Below are positions 1-8,827 of a stretch of 64,000 nt of DNA, one piece after another. The DNA comes from Streptomyces antarcticus (GTDB taxonomy: Bacteria; Actinomycetota; Actinomycetes; Streptomycetales; Streptomycetaceae): the NCBI RefSeq assembly GCF_026627255.1, contig NZ_JAPNLM010000001.1, positions 651,350 to 715,349 of the forward strand. Direction: 5' to 3'. The translations under genes and the position numbers were made by a program. The notes beneath the pieces were generated by a model that had not been told where the DNA came from, made no database searches, and saw only the letters and a list, made by a program, of their open reading frames with translations. The stretch's first letter is position 1. Each line of letters begins with the position of its first letter.

Positions 1-1
1 C

Positions 2-667
2 CACCGGCTCCAGGCGACGCAGGCCCAGGACCTCGCGGTGCGCTGGAACTGCAAGGCGGGCAAGTGCGGTTCGTGCAGCGCGGAGGTCAACGGGCGGCCG
101 CGGCTGCTGTGCATGACGCGGATGTCCACTTTCGGGAGCGGGGAGACGATCACCGTCACCCCGCTGCGGGCGTTCCCGGTGATCCGGGACCTGGTGACGG
201 ACGTGTCCTTCAACTACGCCAAGGCGCGGGAGGTCCCGGCCTTCGTGCCGCCGGAGGGGGTGGCGCCGGGCGCGTACCGGATGCGGCAGGTGGACGTGGA
301 GCGCTCGCAGGAGTTCCGCAAGTGCATCGAGTGCTTCCTGTGCCAGGACACCTGTCACGTGGTGCGGGACCACGAGGAGAACAAGCCCGCCTTCGCGGGG
401 CCGCGCTTCCTGATGCGGGTGGCGGAGCTGGACATGCACCCCCTGGACGCGGCGGCGGAGGCGGGCCTGGACCGCGGGCGGGCGGCGCAGGAGGAGCACG
501 GGCTCGGCCTCTGCAACATCACCAAGTGCTGCACCGAGGTCTGCCCCGAGGGCATCAAGATCACCGACAATGCCCTGATCCCGCTGAAGGAGCGGGCGGT
601 GGACCGCAAGTACGACCCGCTGGTGTGGCTGGGCAACAAGATCGGGAGGCGCTCGGGAACCCCGTAG
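2..667 (+). CDS. sdhB: Succinate dehydrogenase/fumarate reductase iron-sulfur subunit (5' end outside window)
   Basis: Carries electrons from the flavoprotein subunit through three Fe-S clusters toward the membrane quinone site. The reading frame is already open at base 2, so the start and the first part of the [2Fe-2S] domain are missing. Three cysteine groups are visible in the expected order: CKAGKCGSCS with a later LLC for [2Fe-2S], CIECFLCQDTC for the first ferredoxin-type cluster, and CNITKCCTEVCP for the second and third clusters. It stops with TAG at 665-667. The flavoprotein and anchor genes should lie upstream of the window. Streptomyces often carry more than one sdh/frd set, so the exact paralogue is not certain. 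Confidence 0.9.
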   Translation, partial: HRLQATQAQDLAVRWNCKAGKCGSCSAEVNGRPRLLCMTRMSTFGSGETITVTPLRAFPVIRDLVTDVSFNYAKAREVPAFVPPEGVAPGAYRMRQVDVERSQEFRKCIECFLCQDTCHVVRDHEENKPAFAGPRFLMRVAELDMHPLDAAAEAGLDRGRAAQEEHGLGLCNITKCCTEVCPEGIKITDNALIPLKERAVDRKYDPLVWLGNKIGRRSGTP

Positions 668-743
668 CGGCCCGGCCCCGGGACGGGCCACCGGCCCCCG
701 ACTCCGCATGCGGAGGCAGTAAACCCCCCATACCCTCCCAATT

Positions 744-2852
744 GTGATTCCGCCGAGAAGCAGGACGCAGAGACGCACCTCCGCCGGCATACCGCTCCGG
801 GCCGGGCTCGCCCTGGCCGCCGCGCTGCTCGCGTGCGGCGGCTGGGGGGTGGCGGGGGCGCCGCCGGCGCGGGCCGACGATCCGGTGAACCTGTCCCGGC
901 AGGGCCAGATCACCGACCGCGTCGGGGCCCTGGGCGACCGGCGGGACTCCGTCACCGCAGCCCTCGACACGCTCTACGCCGACCGGAAGGTCCAGCTCTT
1001 CGTGGCCTACGTCCGCGACTTCTCCGGGCGGTCCGCGCAGAGCTGGGCCGATGCCACCGCGGAGAAGAACGGCCTCGGCCAGAACGACGTCCTGCTGGCC
1101 GTGGCGACCGGGGACCGGCAGTACGCCTATTCGGCCGACACCGCGTCCGGTTTCACCGAGGAGCAGCTCGCGACCGTCGCCCGGACGGCCATCGAGCCCG
1201 CCCTGCGGCAGAACGACTGGGCGGGCGCCGCGATCGGCGCGGCCGACGGCTACAACGCGGTGCTCGGCGGGCTGCCCGTCCCCGCACCCGCCATCACCCC
1301 GGGTCCGGCGGACCCCGGCGGCGGGGCGGGCGGGAACACCGGGGCCGGGGACTTCGTGCTCCCGGTGGTCGCGGTCGGCGCGGCCGGCGCCCTCGGGGCG
1401 TACGCGTACACCCGCCGCAAGCGCCGCGGCGACGGCCCCGGGCGCGGTACGGGCACCGGCTGGGGCGGCGGGGCGGCGCAGCTCCCGCTGCCGGAGCTGG
1501 ACTCCAGGGCCAAGGCGCTGCTGGTGGGGACCGACGACGCGATCCGCACCAGTACGGAGGAACTCGGCTTCGCCTCGGCCCAGTTCGGCGACGAGGCGGC
1601 GGCCCCCTTCACCGCGGCCGTGGAGTACGCCAAGAACGAGCTGACGCACGCCTTCCGGCTGCGCCAGCAGCTGGACGACGCCTACCCGGAGGACGAAGCG
1701 ACCCGGCGCCGGATGCTCGACGAGATCGTCGCCCGGTGCACGGAGGCCAACCGGCGCCTCGACGCCGAATCGGCGGACTTCGACCGGCTGCGGGACCTGG
1801 AGAAGAACGCCCCGCAGGCCCTGGCCACCGTGGAACTGCGCTTCCGGGCACTGGCCGGGCGCACCACCACGGCCGTGGCCACCCTGACGGCGCTGGCCGG
1901 CCGGTACGCGGACTCCGCGTCGGCGCCGGTCGCCTCCAACCCGGAACAGGCGGAGGACCGGCTGCTGTTCGCGACGACCAGCCTGGGCGAGGCGCACGCC
2001 GCGGTCGACGCCGGCGACAACGGCCGGGCGGCCGTGCACGTACGGGCCTCAGAGGGCGCGGTGGACCAGGCGGCGACCCTGGTCGACGCGGTGGAGCGGC
2101 GGGCCCAGGAGCTGGCGGAGGCGGCCGGGAAGCTGCCGGGCGCCCTGAACGAGGCCGATACGGACCTCGCGGACGCCCGCGGGCTGCTCACCGGCACCGC
2201 CGAGGGCACCTCGACGGCGGACCTGCGGGGCCGGATCGGCCGGGCGGAGGCGGTACTGGCCGACGTACGGCAGGAGCAGGCGGCCGGACGGTACGACCCG
2301 ATCGACGCCCTGCGCCGGGTCGAGGAGGCCGACGCGGCCCTGGACGAGGCGCTGGCCGGGGCGCGCGAGCGCGAGTCGGGCCGCCAGCGCGCGGTGGCCC
2401 TGCTGGACCAGGCCCTGCTGTCGGCCCGCAGCGCGATCGGCGCCGCGACGGACTACGTCACCACCAGCCGGGGCGCGGTCGGCAGCCAGGCCCGCACCCG
2501 GCTGGCGGAGGCGGCCCGGCACCTGGAGCGGGCGGGGACCCTGACGTCCGCCGACCCGGCGGGCGCGCTGGCGGAGGCCCAGCAGGCGGACTCCCTGGCG
2601 CGGCAGGCGCAGCAGCTGGCGGAGCAGGACGTACGGGGTTACCAGGACCCGTACGGCGGCGGACGTTCCGGCGGCGGCCGGGGCGGCGCCGTACTCGGCG
2701 GGATCATCCTCGGCGAACTCCTCCGGGGCGGCGGCGGCTTCGGCGGCGGGGGTGGGGGCGGCTTCGGCGGGAGCGGGGGCGGCGGCCGCGGTCCCGGCTC
2801 CTTCGGCGGCGGCGGAACCCGCGGCCGCATGGGCGGCGGCGGCCGCTTCTGA
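744..2852 (+). CDS. TPM-domain membrane protein with glycine-rich tail
   Basis: 702 residues from a GTG start. An N-terminal signal peptide (about residues 1-45, ending in an AxA-like PARA) is followed by a TPM/TLP18.3-type domain (about 45-165), then a Gly/Pro linker, one membrane segment (about 205-225) and a positively charged KRR stop-transfer stretch. Residues 250-640 are long alanine-rich helices, likely coiled coil. The last 60 residues are almost only Gly, Arg and Ser. The TPM domain therefore faces outside and the helical part inside. It is followed by pspA, which suggests an envelope-stress role, but the biochemical function of the family is not settled. Confidence 0.85.
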   Translation: MIPPRSRTQRRTSAGIPLRAGLALAAALLACGGWGVAGAPPARADDPVNLSRQGQITDRVGALGDRRDSVTAALDTLYADRKVQLFVAYVRDFSGRSAQSWADATAEKNGLGQNDVLLAVATGDRQYAYSADTASGFTEEQLATVARTAIEPALRQNDWAGAAIGAADGYNAVLGGLPVPAPAITPGPADPGGGAGGNTGAGDFVLPVVAVGAAGALGAYAYTRRKRRGDGPGRGTGTGWGGGAAQLPLPELDSRAKALLVGTDDAIRTSTEELGFASAQFGDEAAAPFTAAVEYAKNELTHAFRLRQQLDDAYPEDEATRRRMLDEIVARCTEANRRLDAESADFDRLRDLEKNAPQALATVELRFRALAGRTTTAVATLTALAGRYADSASAPVASNPEQAEDRLLFATTSLGEAHAAVDAGDNGRAAVHVRASEGAVDQAATLVDAVERRAQELAEAAGKLPGALNEADTDLADARGLLTGTAEGTSTADLRGRIGRAEAVLADVRQEQAAGRYDPIDALRRVEEADAALDEALAGARERESGRQRAVALLDQALLSARSAIGAATDYVTTSRGAVGSQARTRLAEAARHLERAGTLTSADPAGALAEAQQADSLARQAQQLAEQDVRGYQDPYGGGRSGGGRGGAVLGGIILGELLRGGGGFGGGGGGGFGGSGGGGRGPGSFGGGGTRGRMGGGGRF

Positions 2853-2933
2853 ACGCACGGCGGGGCGGCGGCCACCGCCCCGCATCCCGGCACGGACGAC
2901 ACCCGGGCACCGCCCGCACCCCACCACCCGCGA

Positions 2934-3007
2934 CCCGCACCACCCGCACCCCGCACCCCACGACCCACGACCCGCACCACCCGCACCCCGCACCCCACGA
3001 CCCACGA
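2934..3007. repeat. Two exact tandem copies of a 37-bp CA/CCC-rich repeat
   Basis: Positions 2934-2970 and 2971-3007 are identical. A degraded third copy runs on to about 3035, followed by CACCGG-type micro-repeats to about 3070. The unit itself contains repeated CCCACGA and CCCGCAC. It fills the 250-bp gap between the TPM gene and pspA. I see no coding sense in it, and the pspA ribosome-binding site comes just after it. Confidence 0.85.
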
Positions 3008-3102
3008 CCCACGACCCGCACCACCCGGCACCGGCCCGCACCCGCACCGGCACCGGCACCGGCACTGGCCCGCACCCCATCCCCCACCAGGAGAGACCCG
3101 CC

Positions 3103-3822
3103 ATGAGCAAGCAGACCATCCTCGGCCGCGTCACCCAGCTCGCCAAGGCCAACATCAACGCGCTGCTGGACCAGGCGGAGGACCCGCAGAAGATGCTGGA
3201 CCAGCTGATCCGCGACTACACGAACAACATCTCGGAGGCGGAGCAGGCGGTCGCGACGACGATCGGCAACCTGCGGATGCTGGAGGCTGACCACACGGAG
3301 GACGTGGAGGCGGCCTCCGAGTGGGGCGGCAAGGCCCTCGCGGCGAGCAGGAAGGCCGACGAACTGCGCGCGTCGGGGGCGGCCGCGGACGCCGACAAGT
3401 TCGACAACCTCGCGAAGGTGGCCCTGGGCCGCCAGCTCCAGTCGGAGAAGGAGGCGAAGACGGCGGAGCCGACGATCGCCGCCCAGACGGAGGTGGTCGA
3501 CAAGCTCAAGTCGGGCCTCGGTTCCATGCGGAACAAGCTGACGGAGCTCCAGGCCAAGCGGGACGAGCTGGTGGCCCGGGCCAAGACCGCGCAGGCGCAG
3601 AACACGATGATGGACGCGGTGAAGAACATCGACGTCATGGACCCGACGAGCGACCTGAACCGCTTCGAGGAGAAGGTCCGCCGCGAGGAGGCCATGGCGC
3701 TGGGCAAGCAGGAGCTGGCGGCGTCCTCGCTGGACGCGCAGTTCGAGTCCCTGGACGACCTCGGCAAGACCTCGGAGATCGAGGCCCGCCTCGCCGCGCT
3801 CAAGCAGAACCGCGCCGCCTGA
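3103..3822 (+). CDS. pspA: PspA/IM30 family envelope-stress protein
   Basis: 239 residues, the usual length for PspA/IM30. It begins MSKQTILGRVTQLAKANINALL, typical of the family's amphipathic N-terminal helix, and continues as uninterrupted charged helix (about residues 25-220) with EDPQKMLDQLIRDY, the family signature. The ATG at 3103 follows a GGAGAG ribosome-binding site. An in-frame extension upstream to 2752 exists but runs through the CA-rich repeats and is rejected. Known role: coats stressed membranes and helps maintain proton motive force. It probably works with the TPM protein encoded just upstream. Confidence 0.92.
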   Translation: MSKQTILGRVTQLAKANINALLDQAEDPQKMLDQLIRDYTNNISEAEQAVATTIGNLRMLEADHTEDVEAASEWGGKALAASRKADELRASGAAADADKFDNLAKVALGRQLQSEKEAKTAEPTIAAQTEVVDKLKSGLGSMRNKLTELQAKRDELVARAKTAQAQNTMMDAVKNIDVMDPTSDLNRFEEKVRREEAMALGKQELAASSLDAQFESLDDLGKTSEIEARLAALKQNRAA

Positions 3823-3884
3823 CCGCCGCCGCGCCGCCGGCCCCGGCGGAGGGGCCGGGCGCCCCGCCCCGCCGGAAGGCCTTC

Positions 3885-3917
3885 GGGGGTGCGCCGCCAG
3901 GCGGTACGCGCACCCCC
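3885..3917. terminator. Bidirectional terminator between pspA and the SpoIIE gene
   Basis: Inverted repeat GGGGGTGCGC (3885-3894) and GCGCACCCCC (3908-3917) with a 13-nt loop, placed between two convergent genes. A smaller 8-bp hairpin lies at 3837-3858. Neither has a clear U tract, as is usual in this GC range. Confidence 0.6.
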
Positions 3918-3931
3918 GCGCCCAGCCCGGC

Positions 3932-6553
3932 CTACCCCCCGTACATGCTCAGCAGCTGCTCCGCCGACAGTTCGGTGACCGCCTCGGCCACCGCGCCGGG
4001 GAGCGGGAGCTCGAACCACACCGTCTTGCCCCGGTGCGTACGCCGCGTGCCCCAGCCGGCCGACAGCAGGCCGACCAGCTGGAGGCCGCGGCCGCCCTCG
4101 TCCGTGTCACGGGCCCGGCGCCGCCTGGGCTGCACCAGGTTCGCGTCCCAGACCTCGCAGACCAGGGTGCGGTCCAGCAGCAGCCGCAGCCGGATCTCCC
4201 CCTCGCCGTAGCGCAGGGCGTTCGTCACCAGCTCGCTGACCAGCAGTTCCGTGGTGTCCAGCAGCCCTTCCAGGCCCCACGCGGGCAGTTTCGCCCGCGC
4301 CAGTTCCCGCGCCCGGCCCACCGAGCGGGCCTCGCGCGGCAGCTGCCAGTCCCCGACCGCGTCCACCGGCAGACCCTGGACCCGGGCCATGAGCAGCGCG
4401 ATGTCGTCCTCCCCGTGGCGGGTGTCGAGGGTGTTCAGGACGTGGTCGCAGACGTCCTCCAGCGGGCGCACCGGATCGGTCAGCGCCTCCCGCAGGCCGC
4501 GCAGCCCCTCCTCCAGCGGGTGGTCGCGGGATTCCACGAGCCCGTCGGTGTACAGGGCGAGCAGCGCCCCCTCGGGCAGTTCCACCTCCACCTCCTCGAA
4601 GGGCTCCCCGCCCACGCCCAGCGGCATGCCGGGCGGCACCTCCAGCAGGAGCGCGGGCCGCGGTACGCCGTCCTCGTCGGGCGGCTCCACCAGGACGGGC
4701 GGCATGTGGCCGGCGTTGGCGATGGTGCAGCGCCGGGTGACCGGGTCGTAGACCGCGTAGACGCAGGTGGCCAGGTACACCTCGGAGCGGTCCGCGTCCC
4801 GCGAGTGCAGGGCCGCCCGGGAGGCCTGCTGGGAGCCGCCGGGGGCGCCGAGCCCGCGGGCGACCTCGTCCAGGGCGGTGAGCACCTCCGCCGGTTCGAG
4901 GTCCAGCAGTGCCAGGGTCCGTACGGCGGTGCGCAGTTCGCCCATCGCGACGGCGGCCCGCAGTCCGCGGCCCATCACGTCGCCGACGACCAGGGCCGTG
5001 CGGTGGCCGGGCAGCTCGATGACGTCGAACCAGTCCCCGCCGACCTCGGTCGCCGCGTTCCCCGGCAGGTACCGGCAGGCGATGTCCAGGCCGGCCGCCT
5101 CCGGGTCGCCGGGCGGCAGCAGGCTGCGCTGCAGTATCAGCGCCCGCTCGTGCTCGCGCCGGTAGAGGCGGGCGTTGTCGATGCAGACGGCGGCCCGTGC
5201 GGCGAGCTCGACGGCGACCGCCCGGTCGCGTTCGCCGAAGGGCTCGCTGCCCTTCGTACGGGAGAACTGGGCGACGCCGACCACCGTGTCGTGGGCGACC
5301 ATCGGCACGATCAGCGTCGACTGGACGAGGTCCTCCGGCCCGCCGCGCTCGATGAGCCGCGGGCGTGCCGTGCGCAGGGCGAGCGCGCCGGGCGACCCGG
5401 CCGGGTAGCGGTGGATCTCCCCTACGGACACCAGCGCGCCCGGCCCCGACAGCGGGGCGTCCGACACGGCCGAGGCGAAGGCCACCCGCCGCAGCGGCGC
5501 GGACGGCACCCGGCCGGCGCCCTGGCCGGGCAGCGAGGGCACCCCGGGGCCCTGCGGCCGTGCGGGGCGGTCGTCGTCGCCGAGCAGCAGCCCCTGGTAG
5601 AGGTCGACGGCGGCCAGGTCGCAGAAGCCCGGGACGGTCACGTCCAGGAGTTCCCTGGCCGTGGTCTCCAGGTCGAGGGAGTTCCCGATCCGGTGGCCGG
5701 CCTCGTTGAGCAGGGCGAGGTTGCGCCGGACCCCGGCGGCCTCGCGGGCGGCGAGGTGGCGGCGGGTGACGTCGGTGCCGATGCCGGCGACGCCGATGGG
5801 GAGGCCGGTGCCGCCGTGCACCCGGTAGAGGTTGATGGACCAGTGGCGGTTGTCCCGGCTGCCGGGGGCGGCCCCGGTGATCCGGAGGTCGGTGACCGAC
5901 TCCCCGCTGTCCAGGACCCGGCGCAGGGCGTCGGCCATCCGGTCGGCCTCGTGGGCCGGCAGGTAGTCGTGCACGGTCCGGCCCCGGTGTTCCTCGGCGG
6001 CGCCCCCGAAGACCGTGGCGAAGCGGCGGTTGGCCCGCTGCACGGTGAGGTCCGTACCAAAGAGCAGGAAGCCGAAAGGAGATTGGCCGAATATCGCCTG
6101 CGAGGCCGCCAGATCGGATTCGATCCGACGCAGCGCGCGTACGTCGACGACGACGCACAGCGCGGCGCGCTCGGCCGCCTCGGTCTGCGTGGGCATCACG
6201 TAGATCTCGGCCACGCCGTGCGCGCCGGACCCGCCCGGGATGCGGAAGGGGATCAGGCCCGTCCACTCCTTGCCGTCGAGGATCTCGGCGACCCTTCGGT
6301 GCGCGCCCGCGTGCAGGTCGGCCGGCATGAAGGCGTCGACCGGATCGCGGCCCACGGCCTGGGACGCCGTCAGCCCGAACAGTTCCTCGGCGCGCAGGCT
6401 CCACTGGTCGATGAGGCCATCGGGCCCGATCGAGAAGGATGCGACCTTTATGTAGTCATATATCGAGCCAGGCGGACTGCTGTGCCACAGGGAGTCGTGC
6501 CATGTCTCCCCGGGCACGTCGGACTGATGTGCCTGCGCAGGTATCTCGCTCAC
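3932..6553 (-). CDS. PAS-PAS-GAF-SpoIIE phosphatase with C-terminal anti-sigma-like ATPase
   Basis: 873 residues from a GTG start with GGAGG ten bases upstream. In order: two PAS domains (about 33-140 and 150-265), a GAF domain (about 285-460), a PP2C/SpoIIE phosphatase (about 470-723) and an RsbW-like HATPase (about 735-855). The phosphatase shows VGGDWFDVIELPG, VVGDVMGRG, ANAGHMPPVL, LYTDGLVESRD and GEDDIALL. The ATPase shows LLVSELVTNALRYG and DTDEGGRGLQLV. By family knowledge it dephosphorylates anti-anti-sigma factors, and the ATPase may bind or phosphorylate partners. The sensory input is unknown. A free ATPase paralogue lies 149 bp upstream on the same strand. Confidence 0.93.
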   Translation of the reverse strand: MSEIPAQAHQSDVPGETWHDSLWHSSPPGSIYDYIKVASFSIGPDGLIDQWSLRAEELFGLTASQAVGRDPVDAFMPADLHAGAHRRVAEILDGKEWTGLIPFRIPGGSGAHGVAEIYVMPTQTEAAERAALCVVVDVRALRRIESDLAASQAIFGQSPFGFLLFGTDLTVQRANRRFATVFGGAAEEHRGRTVHDYLPAHEADRMADALRRVLDSGESVTDLRITGAAPGSRDNRHWSINLYRVHGGTGLPIGVAGIGTDVTRRHLAAREAAGVRRNLALLNEAGHRIGNSLDLETTARELLDVTVPGFCDLAAVDLYQGLLLGDDDRPARPQGPGVPSLPGQGAGRVPSAPLRRVAFASAVSDAPLSGPGALVSVGEIHRYPAGSPGALALRTARPRLIERGGPEDLVQSTLIVPMVAHDTVVGVAQFSRTKGSEPFGERDRAVAVELAARAAVCIDNARLYRREHERALILQRSLLPPGDPEAAGLDIACRYLPGNAATEVGGDWFDVIELPGHRTALVVGDVMGRGLRAAVAMGELRTAVRTLALLDLEPAEVLTALDEVARGLGAPGGSQQASRAALHSRDADRSEVYLATCVYAVYDPVTRRCTIANAGHMPPVLVEPPDEDGVPRPALLLEVPPGMPLGVGGEPFEEVEVELPEGALLALYTDGLVESRDHPLEEGLRGLREALTDPVRPLEDVCDHVLNTLDTRHGEDDIALLMARVQGLPVDAVGDWQLPREARSVGRARELARAKLPAWGLEGLLDTTELLVSELVTNALRYGEGEIRLRLLLDRTLVCEVWDANLVQPRRRRARDTDEGGRGLQLVGLLSAGWGTRRTHRGKTVWFELPLPGAVAEAVTELSAEQLLSMYGG

Positions 6554-6701
6554 GCGACCGTCCCCTCCAGCTCACCGCAACCGGACCGGCCTGACCGAAG
6601 TATTCAGCACCACGGCCCCTGACGGCACGGCGTTCACGATCACAAAAAGGTCCCGTTGCTTTTGAGCCACGTCGTGTGATCGTCGGTCACCCTTCACCTT
6701 G

Positions 6702-7205
6702 TTACTCACCAGGAAGAGCCAACTCGAACCACACGGTCTTGCCCGACTTCCCGTGACGGGTCCCCCAGCGCTGTGACGAGACCGCGACGAGGTGCAGTCC
6801 GCGGCCCCCCTCGTCGTCCGGGCGCGCGACCCGCTCGCGGGGCGGATCCGGAAGCGGATCGGAAACTTCCACGAGCAGCGCGGGGCCGCCGGGAGAGTCC
6901 TCGGCGGCCGGATTGCGCCGTACCAGGCGGACCCCGATGGGGCCCGACGCGTAGCGCAGGGAGTTGGTGACGAGCTCGCTGACCAGCAGGACGGTCACAT
7001 CGCCGACGGAGTCCAGACCCCAGTCCCGGAGGGTGCCGCGCACGGCGTGGCGGGCGGTGCGGACGGCACCGGGCTCGGCAGGGAAGGCCCACTCGGCGCA
7101 CTCGCCGTCTGTGTCGATCACGCCGATCACTTCCCGGGCCAGCAGTGACCCCAGTCCGGTTCGTCGGGGACGAAAGAGGGACGAGATAGGGATTAATAGC
7201 GACAT
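6702..7205 (-). CDS. Stand-alone anti-sigma-like ATP-binding protein (HATPase_c)
   Basis: 167 residues, a single HATPase domain. VLLVSELVTNSLRYA is the N box and DDEGGRGLHLV is the G1 region; GKSGKTVWFEL closes the fold. The start chosen is the ATG at 7205 (MSLLIPISS). A longer frame to 7355 reads through low-complexity sequence. It closely resembles the C-terminal domain of the neighbouring SpoIIE protein, so the two may share partners or derive from one duplication. Streptomyces carry dozens of such proteins, most with unknown targets. Confidence 0.88.
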   Translation of the reverse strand: MSLLIPISSLFRPRRTGLGSLLAREVIGVIDTDGECAEWAFPAEPGAVRTARHAVRGTLRDWGLDSVGDVTVLLVSELVTNSLRYASGPIGVRLVRRNPAAEDSPGGPALLVEVSDPLPDPPRERVARPDDEGGRGLHLVAVSSQRWGTRHGKSGKTVWFELALPGE

Positions 7206-7284
7206 ACCCGATATTCCGGGCGTCGTACCACTCGGTCCCCCACCCACCGGCGCACAGTGGCGCAGACGGCCTACAGCGTGCGCG

Positions 7285-7779
7285 TCATGCGCCCCCGCCA
7301 CCGCCCCCACCGACGCCACCGACGCCCTCGCCGGCGCTCCGGCCGCTGCCCGCACCCCTCCCCATGCCCCCGGCGGCGGAGCCGGCGCCCTCGCGCAGCC
7401 TCCGTCCGGCCTCCGCGACCGCCGGGCGGTCCTGGTCGAGCCAGTCCACCGAGTGCAGCTCGTCCGGCCCCAGCCAGCGCAGCTCGTCGTGGTCCTCCAG
7501 CGGGGCGGGCTCCCCGGAGACCAGCCGGGCGGTCCACACGTGCAGGACGAGGCCCGGCTTCAGCGGCCACTCGCCCGGGATGCGTTCCAGCGGCTCGGCC
7601 TCGACGCCGAGCTCCTCGCGCAGTTCGCGCACCAGTGCCTCGGGGACGGACTCACCCGGCTCGGCCTTCCCGCCCGGCAGCTCCCAGCGGCCGGCCAGCT
7701 CGGGCGGTGCGCTGCGACGGGCGGCCAGCAGGCGGCCCTCATGACAAAGGGCTCCGCCCACGACCACGCGTACAGTCAT
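7285..7779 (-). CDS. NUDIX hydrolase, MutT-like
   Basis: 164 residues. The Nudix box starts at GGKAEPGES and runs to RELREELG, with all expected Glu and Gly residues. The N-terminus MTVRVVVGGAL and the WELPGGK segment are typical of (8-oxo-)dGTP/CTP pyrophosphohydrolases. The last 35 residues are Gly-rich and probably disordered. Substrate cannot be read from sequence; nucleotide sanitation is the likely role. It is transcribed in the same direction as the SPOR gene 42 bp upstream. Confidence 0.88.
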   Translation of the reverse strand: MTVRVVVGGALCHEGRLLAARRSAPPELAGRWELPGGKAEPGESVPEALVRELREELGVEAEPLERIPGEWPLKPGLVLHVWTARLVSGEPAPLEDHDELRWLGPDELHSVDWLDQDRPAVAEAGRRLREGAGSAAGGMGRGAGSGRSAGEGVGGVGGGGGGGA

Positions 7780-7821
7780 GGGGCGGAGCCTATGCCAGCG
7801 TCGCGACAGCTGCGACGCCGC

Positions 7822-8007
7822 TCAGTTCATCGTGGCGGTCTGACCGATCCGCTCGACCCAGTAGAGCTGCTTGTGTCCTCGGTTGTCGAGGCTGTCGGCG
7901 ACCTTCTGGGCCTCGGCCCGGGTGGGGTACCGGCCCACCCGGTAGCGGTTGCCGTTGTCGTCCTGACGTATGACCAGCCACGGGAGCAGGGCACCGCTGT
8001 CGTTCAT
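7822..8007 (-). CDS. Small SPOR-like domain protein
   Basis: 61 residues. It has the pattern VIRQDDNGNRYRVGRYPTRA followed by EAQKVADSLDN, which resembles a compact SPOR repeat (family knowledge: peptidoglycan or protein-surface binding). No signal peptide or membrane segment is present, so it is probably cytoplasmic and its role is unknown. An upstream in-frame extension is not supported. Confidence 0.7.
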   Translation of the reverse strand: MNDSGALLPWLVIRQDDNGNRYRVGRYPTRAEAQKVADSLDNRGHKQLYWVERIGQTATMN

Positions 8008-8167
8008 CGCGTTTCACCCTCCGCCGTCGTACCTGCCCGGGAAACCGCATTGCGCATATGCCCGAGCCTACGCCCGACCCTTACTCAGCGGATACGGTTT
8101 TTCACGAAGAGGTACCTCCCAGGCGTACGCATCCGGCCATGCGTACGAGCACGCCGCGCGCGCCGGT

Positions 8168-8725
8168 TCAGACGGGGCGTACGGACGGCATGGGAAGGAT
8201 CACCGCACCGCCCGGCGACGCCTTGCGGCAGGCGTCCCCGCAGGTCGCGTCGAGGGAGCAGCAGAGCGAGCAGACCGGTCCCGCGTGGACGGGGCAGTCG
8301 GCGATGTCCGGGAGCTCGTACGCCGTCTCGCAGACCGCACAGTCGTGCGTCGCGGTGATGTCGGCGCCGGCGGCGTTCACTGCGTTCGGCCGGGCCAGGT
8401 AGTACTTGCCCCTGGTCATCCACGCGATCAACGGGCACAACAGCAGGGCGAGTCCGGCCGCGATGAAGGTCGAGAAGGCCTCGGCGTAGGTGCCGAACAG
8501 TCCGAAGAAGGCGAGGATCGAGACGGTGGAGGCGATCACCATCGCGCCGAAACCCGCCGGGTTGACGGCGTACAGGTAGGCGCGCTTGAACTCGATGTAG
8601 GGCGGGCTGAGTCCGAGCCGCTTGTTGTGACCGCGGCGGCGGCCAGGATCGCGGCGGCGCCACTGGTGAACCCGTAGGCGAAGACGATGGAGGCGCCGAT
8701 GGCGAAGTCGGCGCGGGCGGTACGG
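8168..8725 (-). pseudogene. Decayed permease-like (NCS1-type) protein with Cys-rich C-terminus
   Basis: The C-terminal 124 codons (8168-8542) read well: a membrane segment VIASTVSILAFFGLFG, then ARPNAVNA and a cysteine cluster CAVC, CPVHAGPVCSLCCSLD, CGDAC. The same frame continues upstream through KRLGLSPPYIEFKRAYLYAV to about 8632. Beyond that, a second frame carries another membrane-like segment, ADFAIGASIVFAYGFTSG, up to about 8710. The two parts are joined by a one-base frame change near 8630-8640, and the N-terminal part is missing, replaced by GTACGGGCAGG repeats. The C-terminus recalls the purine-permease-like sensor domain fused to histidine kinases in some bacteria (family assignment from memory). 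Confidence 0.65.
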
Positions 8726-8790
8726 GCAGGCGGTACGGGACGTACGGGCAGGCGGGCGGTACGGGCAGGCGGGCGGGCGGGCGGCGTCGG
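8712..8790. repeat. GC-rich direct repeats (GTACGGGCAGGCGG-like)
   Basis: Four imperfect copies of GGTACGGGCAGGCGG followed by GGGCGGGCGG tracts. They sit exactly where the pseudogene loses its homology and fill the gap to the GntR gene. Possible slippage or recombination scar. Confidence 0.6.
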
Positions 8791-8827
8791 CGCTGCTGGG
8801 GAACGGGGCGCGCGCCCGCGCTCCGGT

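Noticed and set aside
561..2039. Long open frame antisense to the TPM gene (492 codons)
   Set aside because: Arg/Gly/Pro-rich shadow frame caused by high third-position GC; no ribosome-binding site and no domain.
4034..6622. 862-codon plus-strand frame opposite the SpoIIE gene
   Set aside because: Complement of a gene with clear domains; its translation is low-complexity and lacks motifs.
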